NCBI GenBank assembly: GCA_900769035.1
Contig: CAAGFD010000120.1
Coordinates: forward strand, 1 to 11,725
Length of the DNA stretch: 11,725 bases
Origin: Bacteroidales bacterium
Lineage (GTDB): Bacteria; Bacteroidota; Bacteroidia; Bacteroidales; Paludibacteraceae
Direction: 5' to 3'
Below the pieces are notes generated by a model, which saw only the letters and a list, made by a program, of their open reading frames with translations, had not been told where the DNA came from and made no database searches. Positions 1 to 6,810 of this stretch are shown in pieces (positions within the stretch are counted from its first letter, which is position 1; each line of letters starts with the position of its first letter). A program made the translations under genes and the position numbers.

Positions 1-472
1 CATCCAAGGGAATAAAATGGAATTCTCTACCATATGCCATATCTTGTAATTCGGAATATATCAATTGGATAGGAGGCGCGCTATAGAGGCTCTCATTTCG
101 GAATCTACCCTTTGTATAATAGTCGATAGTAAAAGGGAGTTGTTGCAGAGTACGATCAATCAAGTCGAACGAACCCAAAATAAGCAATTGATTATTGCTA
201 TACATAAAATCGGAGCCCCCGTTAAAACCTTGCATAAAAGAGAATGACTGAGAAGTACTGCTATTATCAATCATTATCTTAGCTTCGTTGACATACGAAG
301 GCTGCCAAGATTTGTTATACACATACGCGATACCGAAAGCAATAACCACAGTAATGATAAATAGCCACCAATATCGAAGGAATTTGAGCACCCAATCCAA
401 TATATTAAAACTCATCTGTGGTTGTGAATGCACCGGGCCGTTGAATTTATTTTGTGTATTTGTATTTTCCAT
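1..472 (-). CDS. Wzz/GumC-type polysaccharide chain-length (co-polymerase) protein, N-terminal part
   Basis: Partial gene: the ATG is at 472-470 and the frame stays open to base 1, giving 157 N-terminal residues; the C-terminal part lies outside the window. The visible part has a polar N-terminus (about 1-22), an aromatic-rich region leading into one membrane segment (about 33-52, containing RYWWLFIITVVIAFGIAYVY), then a periplasmic stretch beginning QPSYVNEAKIMID. This layout is that of Wzz/GumC-type proteins, which span the inner membrane and set polysaccharide chain length. In many Bacteroidales the same N-terminus continues into a tyrosine autokinase domain; whether it does here cannot be seen. 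The start lies 8 bp after the stop of the upstream OPX gene, so the two are almost surely co-transcribed. No Shine-Dalgarno is visible. The family call rests mainly on topology and operon context, since the diagnostic C-terminal membrane segment is missing. Confidence 0.8.
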   Translation of the reverse strand, partial: MENTNTQNKFNGPVHSQPQMSFNILDWVLKFLRYWWLFIITVVIAFGIAYVYNKSWQPSYVNEAKIMIDNSSTSQSFSFMQGFNGGSDFMYSNNQLLILGSFDLIDRTLQQLPFTIDYYTKGRFRNESLYSAPPIQLIYSELQDMAYGREFHFIPLD

Positions 473-480
473 TTAGTTAA

Positions 481-1233
481 TCAAAAATTAAAAGCGTTCC
501 ACACCGTAATCAGCATACTCAAAGAAGAAGAAATCAAGCCTATAAAGGCGGAATAAGAATTCACAGCCCAAAATCTTCTTTTTGACACATCTACATAAAT
601 GATATCATTAGGATATACATAATAATATTCGGAATCAATCAATGATTTTGTACGAATATCGAATTGAACGATTTTCGTTTCGCCATTGACTTTTCTCAAA
701 ATCTTAACGTGGGCAAAATCGGCAGACTCATTCAAACCACCGGACAGAGCCAAAGCTTGATAGATTGTAAGACGATCGCGATAAATAGGGAAATAGCCTC
801 TACCTGCATCACCAATAACGCAAAAAGTACCGGTACTTAGAGCCAATTTCACTTGTGCATCCTTCACAAATTCTTTTAACTTGGCCTCTATAGTATCTTC
901 GGCTTGTTCGAGAGTATACCCTTCTACCTTTATCTGTTTGATATAAGGCAAGTCGATAGTGCCATCTTCATACACTCTATAACTGACAGAGTTATAAGAC
1001 GACATTGTATTATTCGAGCCATAGCTGAAGAGCTTTGCTGTTTCCTCGTTTTGAGTAATGACGCGGAGCACCACCTCATCGTTTTTTTGAAGCTTATAAG
1101 AAACGAATTCACCCTCCTTATAATCCGGGAGTCCTTTTCGTTCTTGTATCAAGCCCACCCTTCGTAGAGGATAACACCCTGATAGAAGTACGAAAAAAAT
1201 CGAGATAGAAATAATGTATCTAATATAACGCAT
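481..1233 (-). CDS. Polysaccharide export (OPX, Wza-like) lipoprotein, second copy
   Basis: A 250-residue outer-membrane polysaccharide export protein. It begins with a lipoprotein signal whose lipobox LLSGC puts the lipidated cysteine at residue 20. A Poly_export (PES) region follows (about 46-132, with YKLQKNDEVVLRV and EDGTIDLPYI), then a SLBB-like region (about 135-215) that holds LTIYQALALSGG and FDIRTKSLIDSEYYYVYPND. The last 20 or so residues (229-247) are hydrophobic and could cross a membrane. Family members form a ring that lets polysaccharide leave the cell together with a Wzz-type partner, and that partner is encoded directly downstream. The protein is shorter than E. coli Wza (about 380 residues), as is common in Bacteroidota. 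It is a clear paralogue of the gene at 1236-2036, with 2 bp between them. No Shine-Dalgarno precedes the ATG, which suggests translation coupled to the upstream gene. Confidence 0.9.
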   Translation of the reverse strand: MRYIRYIISISIFFVLLSGCYPLRRVGLIQERKGLPDYKEGEFVSYKLQKNDEVVLRVITQNEETAKLFSYGSNNTMSSYNSVSYRVYEDGTIDLPYIKQIKVEGYTLEQAEDTIEAKLKEFVKDAQVKLALSTGTFCVIGDAGRGYFPIYRDRLTIYQALALSGGLNESADFAHVKILRKVNGETKIVQFDIRTKSLIDSEYYYVYPNDIIYVDVSKRRFWAVNSYSAFIGLISSSLSMLITVWNAFNF

Positions 1234-1235
1234 TG

Positions 1236-2036
1236 TTACTGAGGAGTTGAAACGTTAATAATCGATCTAACAATAGAGTATATAAACAACCCGAATGAAA
1301 GAGTGGTAAAAGTCAATGACAGAACGCTCGTAAAGTTACTAGCACCCACATATTTAGCATTTTGGAAAGGCACATAGATTACATCATTAGGCTGAATATA
1401 ATAGAATTCGGAATCAATTATGGACTTAGTACGAATATCGAAAGTCTTCACAATTGTACCGTTCTCAGTTTGACGAATAATTTGAATATTACTTCTTTTA
1501 GCGTAAAAAGAGAGGTCTCCGCTCATAGCAAGAGCCTCGAAAATAGTAAGTTTCTCACGCGGGATAGTATACCTACCGGAGCCGGATTCTCCAATAATAG
1601 AGAAGGTACGGTTTGAAAGGCGAACCTCAACAGAATAAGATTCCAATTGGTCTTCCAATTTTTCTTCGACTAGATATTTAACCTCACGAAGTGTTTTACC
1701 AAGTACATTAATTTTACCGACATAAGGGTAATCTATACAGCCATCTTCACCAACCACATAAAGATATAAACGTGAAGAAGAATCGTCTGAATTAAAATTA
1801 TTTATAGAGGATGTAGTATTACCGTTAAAAAGTGCCATAGATTTTGCGTCGATAGAAGACACAATAATATTAAGATAATCACCTTTCTGAAGTTGATAAT
1901 CTTTAAATTCTACAGAATCCACATAACTCGGCAAGCCGCTTCTCTGCTGTAAGTAATTGACTTTCTTGGAGGTTACACAAGAAGATAGTGCTATAACAAT
2001 TAATAGTGTATATAGCAACAATTTTTTCGCTGACAT
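1236..2036 (-). CDS. Polysaccharide export (OPX, Wza-like) lipoprotein, first copy
   Basis: A 266-residue OPX lipoprotein and the first gene of the visible export operon. The signal ends in the lipobox ALSSC with the lipidated cysteine at residue 20. The PES region spans about 47-140 (YQLQKGDYLNIIV, GEDGCIDYPYVG). A SLBB-like region spans about 142-225 and shares with its neighbour the pattern FDIRTKSxIDSExYYxxPNDxIYV. A hydrophobic C-terminal segment (about 238-260) follows. Compared with the second copy it has a serine- and asparagine-rich insert near residues 70-88. The start is well supported: AGGAG stands 7 bp before the ATG, and a TAACTTTG promoter box lies 28 bp before it. Its role should be outer-membrane passage of an exopolysaccharide or capsule. 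The polymer is unknown because the glycosyltransferase genes are outside the window. Confidence 0.9.
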   Translation of the reverse strand: MSAKKLLLYTLLIVIALSSCVTSKKVNYLQQRSGLPSYVDSVEFKDYQLQKGDYLNIIVSSIDAKSMALFNGNTTSSINNFNSDDSSSRLYLYVVGEDGCIDYPYVGKINVLGKTLREVKYLVEEKLEDQLESYSVEVRLSNRTFSIIGESGSGRYTIPREKLTIFEALAMSGDLSFYAKRSNIQIIRQTENGTIVKTFDIRTKSIIDSEFYYIQPNDVIYVPFQNAKYVGASNFTSVLSLTFTTLSFGLFIYSIVRSIINVSTPQ

Positions 2037-2043
2037 AAACCTT

Positions 2044-2048
2044 CTCCT
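2044..2048 (-). promoter_or_regulatory. Shine-Dalgarno sequence of the first OPX gene
   Basis: On the minus strand AGGAG, within AGGAGAAGG, lies 7 bp upstream of the ATG at 2036. This is a near-ideal ribosome binding site. It is unusual here: none of the other starts in the window (Wzz-like, second OPX, esterase, smpB, yeiH-like, argS, barrel protein, tdh, kbl, porin) has a recognisable purine-rich site at that distance. It also fixes the start codon of this gene. Confidence 0.7.
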
Positions 2049-2064
2049 ATTAACAATAATTGCG

Positions 2065-2072
2065 CAAAGTTA
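2065..2072 (-). promoter_or_regulatory. Bacteroidetes -7 promoter box of the polysaccharide export operon
   Basis: TAACTTTG on the minus strand matches the Bacteroidetes primary-sigma -7 consensus TAnnTTTG, 28 bp upstream of the first OPX ATG. The wider 14-mer TTTTGTAACTTTGC (2064-2077) is identical to those before the yeiH-like gene and argS. No -33 TTTG stands at the ideal distance; GTTG at 2089-2092 is 16 bp away. Confidence 0.7.
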
Positions 2073-2178
2073 CAAAATAAAATTCATTCAACTATCAACA
2101 AATCATATTTTTTACTTCCAAAAAAATAAGATTTATTATTTACATGATATGTTAAGGGCAAAATCATACGTATAGAGG

Positions 2179-2949
2179 CTATTTTTTTCGTTTTTGGGAG
2201 AAGAGCCAAGGCAACAAATCTCTATCGTTAAAAGCCGGATTCCAAGAGCCGTGAGTACATCCCGGGAATTCGAAATACAACACGTTGGCATTTGCTTCTT
2301 GCAATTTTTTATAGACGTTACGAGATAGCTGAACGGGGACAAGGTTATCGGCATCACCGTGGTAAATACGCCAATGAACCTTATTTGCCAGAGCTATCTT
2401 AGTAGTATCTGCCGCCCCGCATATAGGTACTGCAGCTGCAAATACCTCGGGTTTACGCCATGCTAACTCGTACAATGCCATAGCACCCATCGAGATACCC
2501 ATAATATAAATACGATTTTTATCTACGTTAGGCAAAGAAGAAATTGAATCGACAAAGGCTATCAACGATTTAATTTGCCAGGTTGGATTCGACAATCTGC
2601 AAAAAAGTTCTTGGTAAATGGAGTCGACTTCCGGAATGGACCAAAAACCATCTACGGGACACTGAGGAAAGAATACATAAGCAGGATATTTACCTCTATT
2701 ATATGGATTTAAAAATTGCTGCGACCCATGTATTAATTGCATCTCATTATCTACTCCTCGCTCACCGGAACCATGTAAAAAAATCACTACGGGATATTTT
2801 TTCGTTTTAGAGAAGTTTTCCGGCTCAAGATATCTGTAAGGCAAAGAATGATTACCATCTACAAAAACAGATTTTTTATATTCAACCGACTGAGCCTCAA
2901 GCGTAAATGCGAATAGAGCAGCAACAACAAGAACGATTATCTTTTTCAT
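2179..2949 (-). CDS. Secreted alpha/beta-hydrolase (serine esterase, phospholipase/carboxylesterase-like)
   Basis: With the ATG at 2949 the protein has 256 residues and a standard secretion signal (MKKIIVLVVAALFAF, probable cut after LEA at 19/20). The serine-hydrolase landmarks are in the right order: the oxyanion-side motif HGSGERG (59-65), the nucleophile elbow GISMG with Ser153, the acid Asp201 in HGDADNLVP, and His233 in CTHGS. The layout resembles single-domain esterases annotated as phospholipase/carboxylesterase or prolyl-oligopeptidase-like, which cleave ester bonds outside the cytoplasm. The substrate cannot be read from the sequence; acetyl or feruloyl esters on glycans are possible. 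Two earlier in-frame starts exist, ATG at 2958 and TTG at 2964 overlapping the smpB stop; 2949 is chosen because it gives the cleanest signal peptide. The gene follows smpB by 11 bp and is probably co-transcribed with it. Confidence 0.88.
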   Translation of the reverse strand: MKKIIVLVVAALFAFTLEAQSVEYKKSVFVDGNHSLPYRYLEPENFSKTKKYPVVIFLHGSGERGVDNEMQLIHGSQQFLNPYNRGKYPAYVFFPQCPVDGFWSIPEVDSIYQELFCRLSNPTWQIKSLIAFVDSISSLPNVDKNRIYIMGISMGAMALYELAWRKPEVFAAAVPICGAADTTKIALANKVHWRIYHGDADNLVPVQLSRNVYKKLQEANANVLYFEFPGCTHGSWNPAFNDRDLLPWLFSQKRKK

Positions 2950-2960
2950 AAACCACATTA

Positions 2961-3422
2961 TCAATAATTTTTCACAAACCTATCCATATCCGATTTAGCT
3001 ACTTTAGCTTTCAAGGTTTCTCGTTTATCATAAGCCTTTTTACCTTTGGCAATAGCAATTTCCAATTTAGCGAGACCTTTTTCATTTATATAAAGACGAA
3101 TAGGGATGATTGTATAGCCGGTTTCTTTAGTTTCTCTTTCATATTTTTTCAATTGACGCTTGCTAAGGAGTAATTTGCGGTCGCGTTTTACATCATGGTT
3201 ATAATAATATCCCAATCTATAGGCTGATATTTGCATATTTTTCACCCACAATTCGCCGTTATCAAAAGTGCAATAAGTATCAACGAGGCTGGCTTTACCA
3301 TCTCTAATCGATTTAATCTCAGTACCGTAGAGCACTATTCCCGCCTCTATTCTATCACTCAAAAAATAATCAAAAGAGGCGCGCTTATTTTTAATTTCTA
3401 TTGTATTTTTTTCTTTTCCCAT
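2961..3422 (-). CDS. smpB: SsrA-binding protein SmpB
   Basis: SmpB binds tmRNA and brings it to stalled ribosomes in trans-translation, the main ribosome-rescue pathway. The 153-residue length is typical. Visible family signatures are NKRASFDYFLSDRIEAGIVL (about 12-31) leading to GTEIKSIRDGKASLVDTY, the RNA-binding barrel segment ELWVKNMQISAYRLG, the central RDRKLLLSKRQLKK, and GYTIIPIRLYINEKGLAKLEIAIAKG. The basic C-terminal tail KAYDKRETLKAKVAKSDMDRF is the part that enters the mRNA channel. No ssrA gene is seen in this window. A good promoter (TAACTTTG with TTG 20 bp further upstream) stands 21 bp before the start. The stop codon is followed almost at once by the esterase gene, so the two probably form a bicistronic unit. 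Confidence 0.97.
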   Translation of the reverse strand: MGKEKNTIEIKNKRASFDYFLSDRIEAGIVLYGTEIKSIRDGKASLVDTYCTFDNGELWVKNMQISAYRLGYYYNHDVKRDRKLLLSKRQLKKYERETKETGYTIIPIRLYINEKGLAKLEIAIAKGKKAYDKRETLKAKVAKSDMDRFVKNY

Positions 3423-3443
3423 ATTTCTATTTCAAACAAAATG

Positions 3444-3474
3444 CAAAGTTAAGAAAATATATTTATTCAAGCAA
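3444..3474 (-). promoter_or_regulatory. smpB promoter (-33 TTG, -7 TAACTTTG)
   Basis: On the minus strand the -7 box TAACTTTG occupies 3444-3451 and a -33 element TTG, in the context AGTTG, occupies 3472-3474, with 20 bp between. This is the spacing expected of Bacteroidetes housekeeping promoters and is the best complete promoter in the window. The -7 box lies 21 bp before the smpB ATG, so the leader is very short. Confidence 0.75.
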
Positions 3475-3707
3475 CTACAAATTTAAAGACAAAGAAAAAG
3501 TAAATTCAAATACGATGTAATTATTTCAATATTATACAATGTAAAAAGAGTATTCTACAGACTACAATCAAGTATAATACAATCAAAACATAAGATTAAC
3601 CAGAAAAATTACAGACTACAAACAACTAAATATCAACATTTTATAACTTACACAAGCAATAAAAACACTATATTTTTTACGATAGTTATCAGATAAAAAA
3701 TTTTTTG

Positions 3708-3715
3708 TAACTTTG
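3708..3715 (+). promoter_or_regulatory. -7 promoter box of the YeiH-family gene
   Basis: TAACTTTG 76 bp upstream of the ATG, within the 14-mer TTTTGTAACTTTGC (3703-3716) that recurs before argS and the OPX operon. Just upstream is the symmetric tract AAAAAATTTTTT (3695-3706), which is expected to bend DNA. The -33 position holds only a weak match (AGTTA, 3684-3688). Confidence 0.65.
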
Positions 3716-3791
3716 CATGCTGTAAAAAGGACACAATATCTATAATATAAATCTCGGGAAATCTTATCATAAATAATCAAACTAACATTAC

Positions 3792-4751
3792 ATGATAAAG
3801 GACAAATTATCTCAAAGTACAAGAGAGACGATATTTATTATTCTTCTTTTTATTGTACCTTTTTTATCACCTGCAGTAGCATTGTTTTGTGGATTAGTGG
3901 TTGCCTTAACAATGGGTAATCCGTTTATACAACACAATAAGATATTCACAAAAATTCTTTTGCAAGCATCGGTTGTAGGTTTAGGATTCGGAATGAATTT
4001 ACAAGAAGCCTTAATAGCAGGAAAGACAGGTTTTGTATTCACATTATTTTCTATTGCATTGACAATGGGATTAGGCTTATGGATAGGAAAGATGTTGAAA
4101 GTAGACGTACAAACGAGGACGCTTATATCCGGAGGTACAGCGATATGCGGAGGAAGTGCGATAGCGGCATTAGGACCGGTAATCAATGCTAAAGACAACT
4201 CGATGACGGTAGCGCTTGGCACAATATTCACTTTAAATGCTATTGCGTTATTTATTTTTCCTCCATTAGGAAAATTACTAAATTTGACCGACACGGAATT
4301 CGGATACTGGTGTGCAATAGCGATACACGACACCTCATCGGTAGTAGGAGCTGCTGCTACGAGAAGTGAATTGGCATTGCAAGTAGCAACCACAACCAAG
4401 CTCATACGTGCATTATGGATTATACCACTTTCACTTATAGTAGCGGTGGTGTACAATAAAGTAAACAAAAGCGAAACTGAAGGAAAGAAAAAGATTAGTA
4501 TTCCGTGGTTTATCTTCTTGTACATCATTGCAATGGTAATAGCTACCTACATACCGCAAGGGAAAGAGATATATGCACAAACCGTTAGCATTGCCAAATA
4601 TGGTATGATATATACACTATTCCTTATCGGCTCCGGTTTGTCATGGGAAAGCTTAAAACAAGTAGGATTTAAACCAATATTATTAGGTATACTGCTCTGG
4701 ATAATTATTTCCGTAGTATCGGCAGTAACCATTATTTACATTGGTTTTTAA
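3792..4751 (+). CDS. YeiH-family (UPF0324) putative sulfate exporter, integral membrane protein
   Basis: A 319-residue polytopic membrane protein of the UPF0324/YeiH family (Cons_hypoth698), commonly annotated as a putative sulfate exporter. I count about ten hydrophobic segments, starting at 12-40 and ending at 295-317. The family's two conserved glycine-rich re-entrant-like motifs are present: SGGTAICGGSAIAALGP (113-129) and AIHDTSSVVGAAA (177-189). The polar stretch NKVNKSETEGKKK (about 222-234) is the main hydrophilic loop. Transport of sulfate or another small anion is inferred for the family and not shown by this sequence; no sulfur-metabolism gene lies nearby. The start is the first ATG after the promoter at 3708-3715, leaving a leader of roughly 70 nt without a Shine-Dalgarno. 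The tRNA-Thr gene begins 32 bp after the stop. Confidence 0.9.
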   Translation: MIKDKLSQSTRETIFIILLFIVPFLSPAVALFCGLVVALTMGNPFIQHNKIFTKILLQASVVGLGFGMNLQEALIAGKTGFVFTLFSIALTMGLGLWIGKMLKVDVQTRTLISGGTAICGGSAIAALGPVINAKDNSMTVALGTIFTLNAIALFIFPPLGKLLNLTDTEFGYWCAIAIHDTSSVVGAAATRSELALQVATTTKLIRALWIIPLSLIVAVVYNKVNKSETEGKKKISIPWFIFLYIIAMVIATYIPQGKEIYAQTVSIAKYGMIYTLFLIGSGLSWESLKQVGFKPILLGILLWIIISVVSAVTIIYIGF

Positions 4752-4783
4752 CGATATAATTGACCGGTAGAAAAGGTCGATTT

Positions 4784-4856
<73 letters not shown>

Positions 4857-4857
4857 C

Positions 4858-4893
4858 AAAAAATCACTTCTTAAATAAAAGAAGTGATTTTTT
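4858..4893 (+). terminator. Intrinsic terminator after tRNA-Thr
   Basis: Perfect inverted repeat: six A, TCACTTC, a 10-nt loop TTAAATAAAA, GAAGTGA, six T. The G/C-containing core has 7 bp and the flanking A and T runs extend it to 13 bp. It ends the tRNA transcript and shields the argS promoter from read-through. The symmetric A/T runs mean it could work on both strands. Confidence 0.88.
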
Positions 4894-4935
4894 ATATACA
4901 ACACAAAGCATATCAATAGTTTCAGTATTTTTTTG

Positions 4936-4943
4936 TAACTTTG
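4936..4943 (+). promoter_or_regulatory. -7 promoter box of argS
   Basis: TAACTTTG, 79 bp before the argS ATG, within the recurrent 14-mer TTTTGTAACTTTGC (4931-4944). It overlaps the perfect palindrome AACTTTGCAAAGTT (4937-4950). No TTTG or TTG sits at the ideal -33 distance. The leader of about 70 nt holds a 14-bp direct repeat. Confidence 0.65.
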
Positions 4944-4950
4944 CAAAGTT
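4937..4950. repeat. 14-bp perfect palindrome overlapping the argS -7 box
   Basis: AACTTTGCAAAGTT equals its own reverse complement. It covers most of the -7 box and the region where transcription should start, a position where a bound repressor would block initiation. It could also be a chance extension of the common TAACTTTGC core, because half of it is that core. Confidence 0.45.
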
Positions 4951-4953
4951 TGA

Positions 4954-4997
4954 AAGAAAAATAATCACTGTTATAAATCGACGAAGAAAAATAATCA
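4954..4997 (+). repeat. 14-bp direct repeat in the argS leader
   Basis: AAGAAAAATAATCA occurs at 4954-4967 and again at 4984-4997, exactly 30 bp apart (start to start), between the promoter and the argS start. The sequence is A-rich, so chance is possible. The exact spacing, about three DNA turns, and the leader position make a binding site or a small tandem duplication worth considering. Confidence 0.5.
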
Positions 4998-5022
4998 GTA
5001 AACAATTAATACACACCAATAT

Positions 5023-6810
5023 ATGAACATTGAAGAAAAAATATCTTGTGCTGTAATTGATGCAATAAAGGCGTTATATAACATAGACGTAGAAGAGAAA
5101 AGCATACAATTACAAAAGACGAAGAGCGATTTTGAAGGAGATATTACTTTGGTAGTATTTCCGTTTACAAAAGTTGCTCGCAAACAACCGGAAATAATAG
5201 GCAATGAGATAGGGCAATGGCTTAAAGAAAACACTGATATTGTTGACAATTACAATGTAATCAAGGGATTTTTAAATTTGAGTATTTGTAAAGGTAATTG
5301 GCTAACGATATTAAATAGCATATATAACAACGACAAATTCGGCATCAAAGAGGTTACAGAAGATTCTCCTTTGATGATGATAGAATATTCATCTCCAAAC
5401 ACCAACAAGCCTCTACATTTAGGTCACGTCAGAAACAACTTGCTTGGATATTCCATTTCACAGATACAGAAAGCAAACGGCTGGAAGGTGGTAAAAACCA
5501 ACATTGTAAACGACCGTGGTATACATATTTGTAAATCAATGCTGGCATGGCTTAAATACGGCAATGGAGAGACTCCGGAAAGCACCGGTATGAAGGGCGA
5601 CCACTTGATAGGAAAATATTATGTAGAATTTGACAAGCATTACAAAGCAGAGCTTAAAGAGTTGGAAGCAAAAGGAATGACTGAAGATGAAGCGAAAGCC
5701 AATTCTACATTGATGAAAGAGGCGCAATCCATGCTTCTGAAATGGGAACAAAACGACCCTGAAATTCGCAATTTATGGCAAATGATGAACGAATGGGTAT
5801 ATGCCGGTTTTGATGAAACCTATAAGAGATTAGGCGTCGACTTCGACAAAATTTACTATGAATCAAATACTTATCTTGAAGGAAAAGAGAAAGTTGAAGA
5901 GGGATTAAAGAAAGGAATATTCTATCGCAGAGAGGATGGATCGGTTTGGGCAGACCTAAGAGGTGATGGCTTGGACGAGAAATTACTATTACGCTCCGAT
6001 GGTACTTCCGTGTATATGACACAAGATATTGGTACTGCAAAACTGCGTTATCAAGACTACCCTATCGACAAGATGGTATATGTAGTAGGTAACGAACAAA
6101 ACTACCATTTCCAAGTATTATCATTGCTTTTAGACAAGTTAGGTTTTAAATGGGGAAAAGAGCTTGTACACTTCTCTTATGGAATGGTAGAACTACCGAA
6201 CGGAAAGATGAAGAGCCGAGAAGGCACTGTAGTAGATGCCGATGATTTAATGGATGGAATGATAGAAGAAGCGGCAAGAACCTCTGCTGATTTAGGAAAA
6301 TTAGAGAATTGTACTAAAGAAGAGATTGACAACATCAACCGTATGGTAGGTCTTGGCGCGTTGAAATACTTCATACTTAAAGTAGACCCGCGTAAAAATA
6401 TGACCTTCAACCCGGCAGAATCTATTGATTTCAACGGTAATACAGGTCCGTTTATACAATACACATGTGCGAGAATTAAATCTATTTTACACAAAGCATC
6501 CGAAGCAGGTATCAGTATTAAAGAAGTAAAAGGCATTACACTTCAAGACAAAGAAGTATCTCTTATTCAAAACCTTACATCATATCCTGCAATAGTAGAG
6601 CAAGCCGGAACAGATTTTTCACCGGCATTAATTGCGAACTATATATATGATTTGGTAAAAGAGTACAATCAATTTTATCAATCATCCCCTATATTAAAAG
6701 AAGAAAATGCCGAAACAATGAATATGCGATTGATGCTATCTGCATGTACCGTAAAAGTCATTGAGTCGGGCATGTCTCTTTTAGGCATTGAAATGCCTGA
6801 AAAAATGTAA
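5023..6810 (+). CDS. argS: Arginine--tRNA ligase
   Basis: Class I aminoacyl-tRNA synthetase that charges tRNA-Arg with arginine in the cytoplasm. The 595-residue length is typical for Bacteroidota. Domains in order are the N-terminal ArgRS additional domain (about 1-100), which contacts the tRNA D-loop, and the Rossmann catalytic core with EYSSPNTNKPLHLGHVRNN (the HIGH signature is HLGH at 132-135). The core also contains NDRG (163-166) and the KMSK-equivalent loop KMKSREGT (395-402), a known deviation in ArgRS. The DALR-type anticodon-binding helical domain (about 473-595) contains GPFIQYTCARI and YNQFYQSSPIL. As in this family generally, tRNA is expected to be needed for arginine activation. 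The start is the first ATG after the promoter; no Shine-Dalgarno is visible. The gene converges on the barrel-protein gene with only 7 bp between the stops. Confidence 0.98.
   Translation: MNIEEKISCAVIDAIKALYNIDVEEKSIQLQKTKSDFEGDITLVVFPFTKVARKQPEIIGNEIGQWLKENTDIVDNYNVIKGFLNLSICKGNWLTILNSIYNNDKFGIKEVTEDSPLMMIEYSSPNTNKPLHLGHVRNNLLGYSISQIQKANGWKVVKTNIVNDRGIHICKSMLAWLKYGNGETPESTGMKGDHLIGKYYVEFDKHYKAELKELEAKGMTEDEAKANSTLMKEAQSMLLKWEQNDPEIRNLWQMMNEWVYAGFDETYKRLGVDFDKIYYESNTYLEGKEKVEEGLKKGIFYRREDGSVWADLRGDGLDEKLLLRSDGTSVYMTQDIGTAKLRYQDYPIDKMVYVVGNEQNYHFQVLSLLLDKLGFKWGKELVHFSYGMVELPNGKMKSREGTVVDADDLMDGMIEEAARTSADLGKLENCTKEEIDNINRMVGLGALKYFILKVDPRKNMTFNPAESIDFNGNTGPFIQYTCARIKSILHKASEAGISIKEVKGITLQDKEVSLIQNLTSYPAIVEQAGTDFSPALIANYIYDLVKEYNQFYQSSPILKEENAETMNMRLMLSACTVKVIESGMSLLGIEMPEKM

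Larger units (their letters stand above)
3423..3791. other. Divergent intergenic region between smpB and the YeiH-family gene
   Basis: A 369-bp, very AT-rich region. It holds two divergent promoters, at 3444-3474 for smpB and at 3708-3715 for the transporter. Between them I see no believable gene, no RNA fold I can name and no terminator. One 12-bp direct repeat, TACAGACTACAA, occurs at 3556-3567 and 3610-3621. A 68-codon minus-strand reading frame at 3616-3822 has no family likeness and runs into the transporter gene, so it is not called. Confidence 0.6.

Noticed and set aside
65..476. Two small plus-strand open frames (65-247 and 288-476)
   Set aside because: They are antisense to the Wzz-like gene, whose membrane segment and operon spacing are clear.
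2124..2141. AU-only hairpin AAATAA-N6-TTATTT after the esterase gene, considered as a terminator
   Set aside because: The stem has no G/C pair and such folds are expected by chance in this AT-rich gap. It is not strong enough to call.
3812..4528. 238-codon open frame antisense to the YeiH-like gene
   Set aside because: It lies wholly opposite a clear membrane-protein gene with family motifs. Its translation has no domain or signal and is rich in residues mirrored from the sense codons.
4762..4778. Small inverted repeat GACC...GGTC between the YeiH-like gene and tRNA-Thr
   Set aside because: It has only 4 bp of stem with a 9-nt loop and no T-run, too weak for a terminator or other named element.
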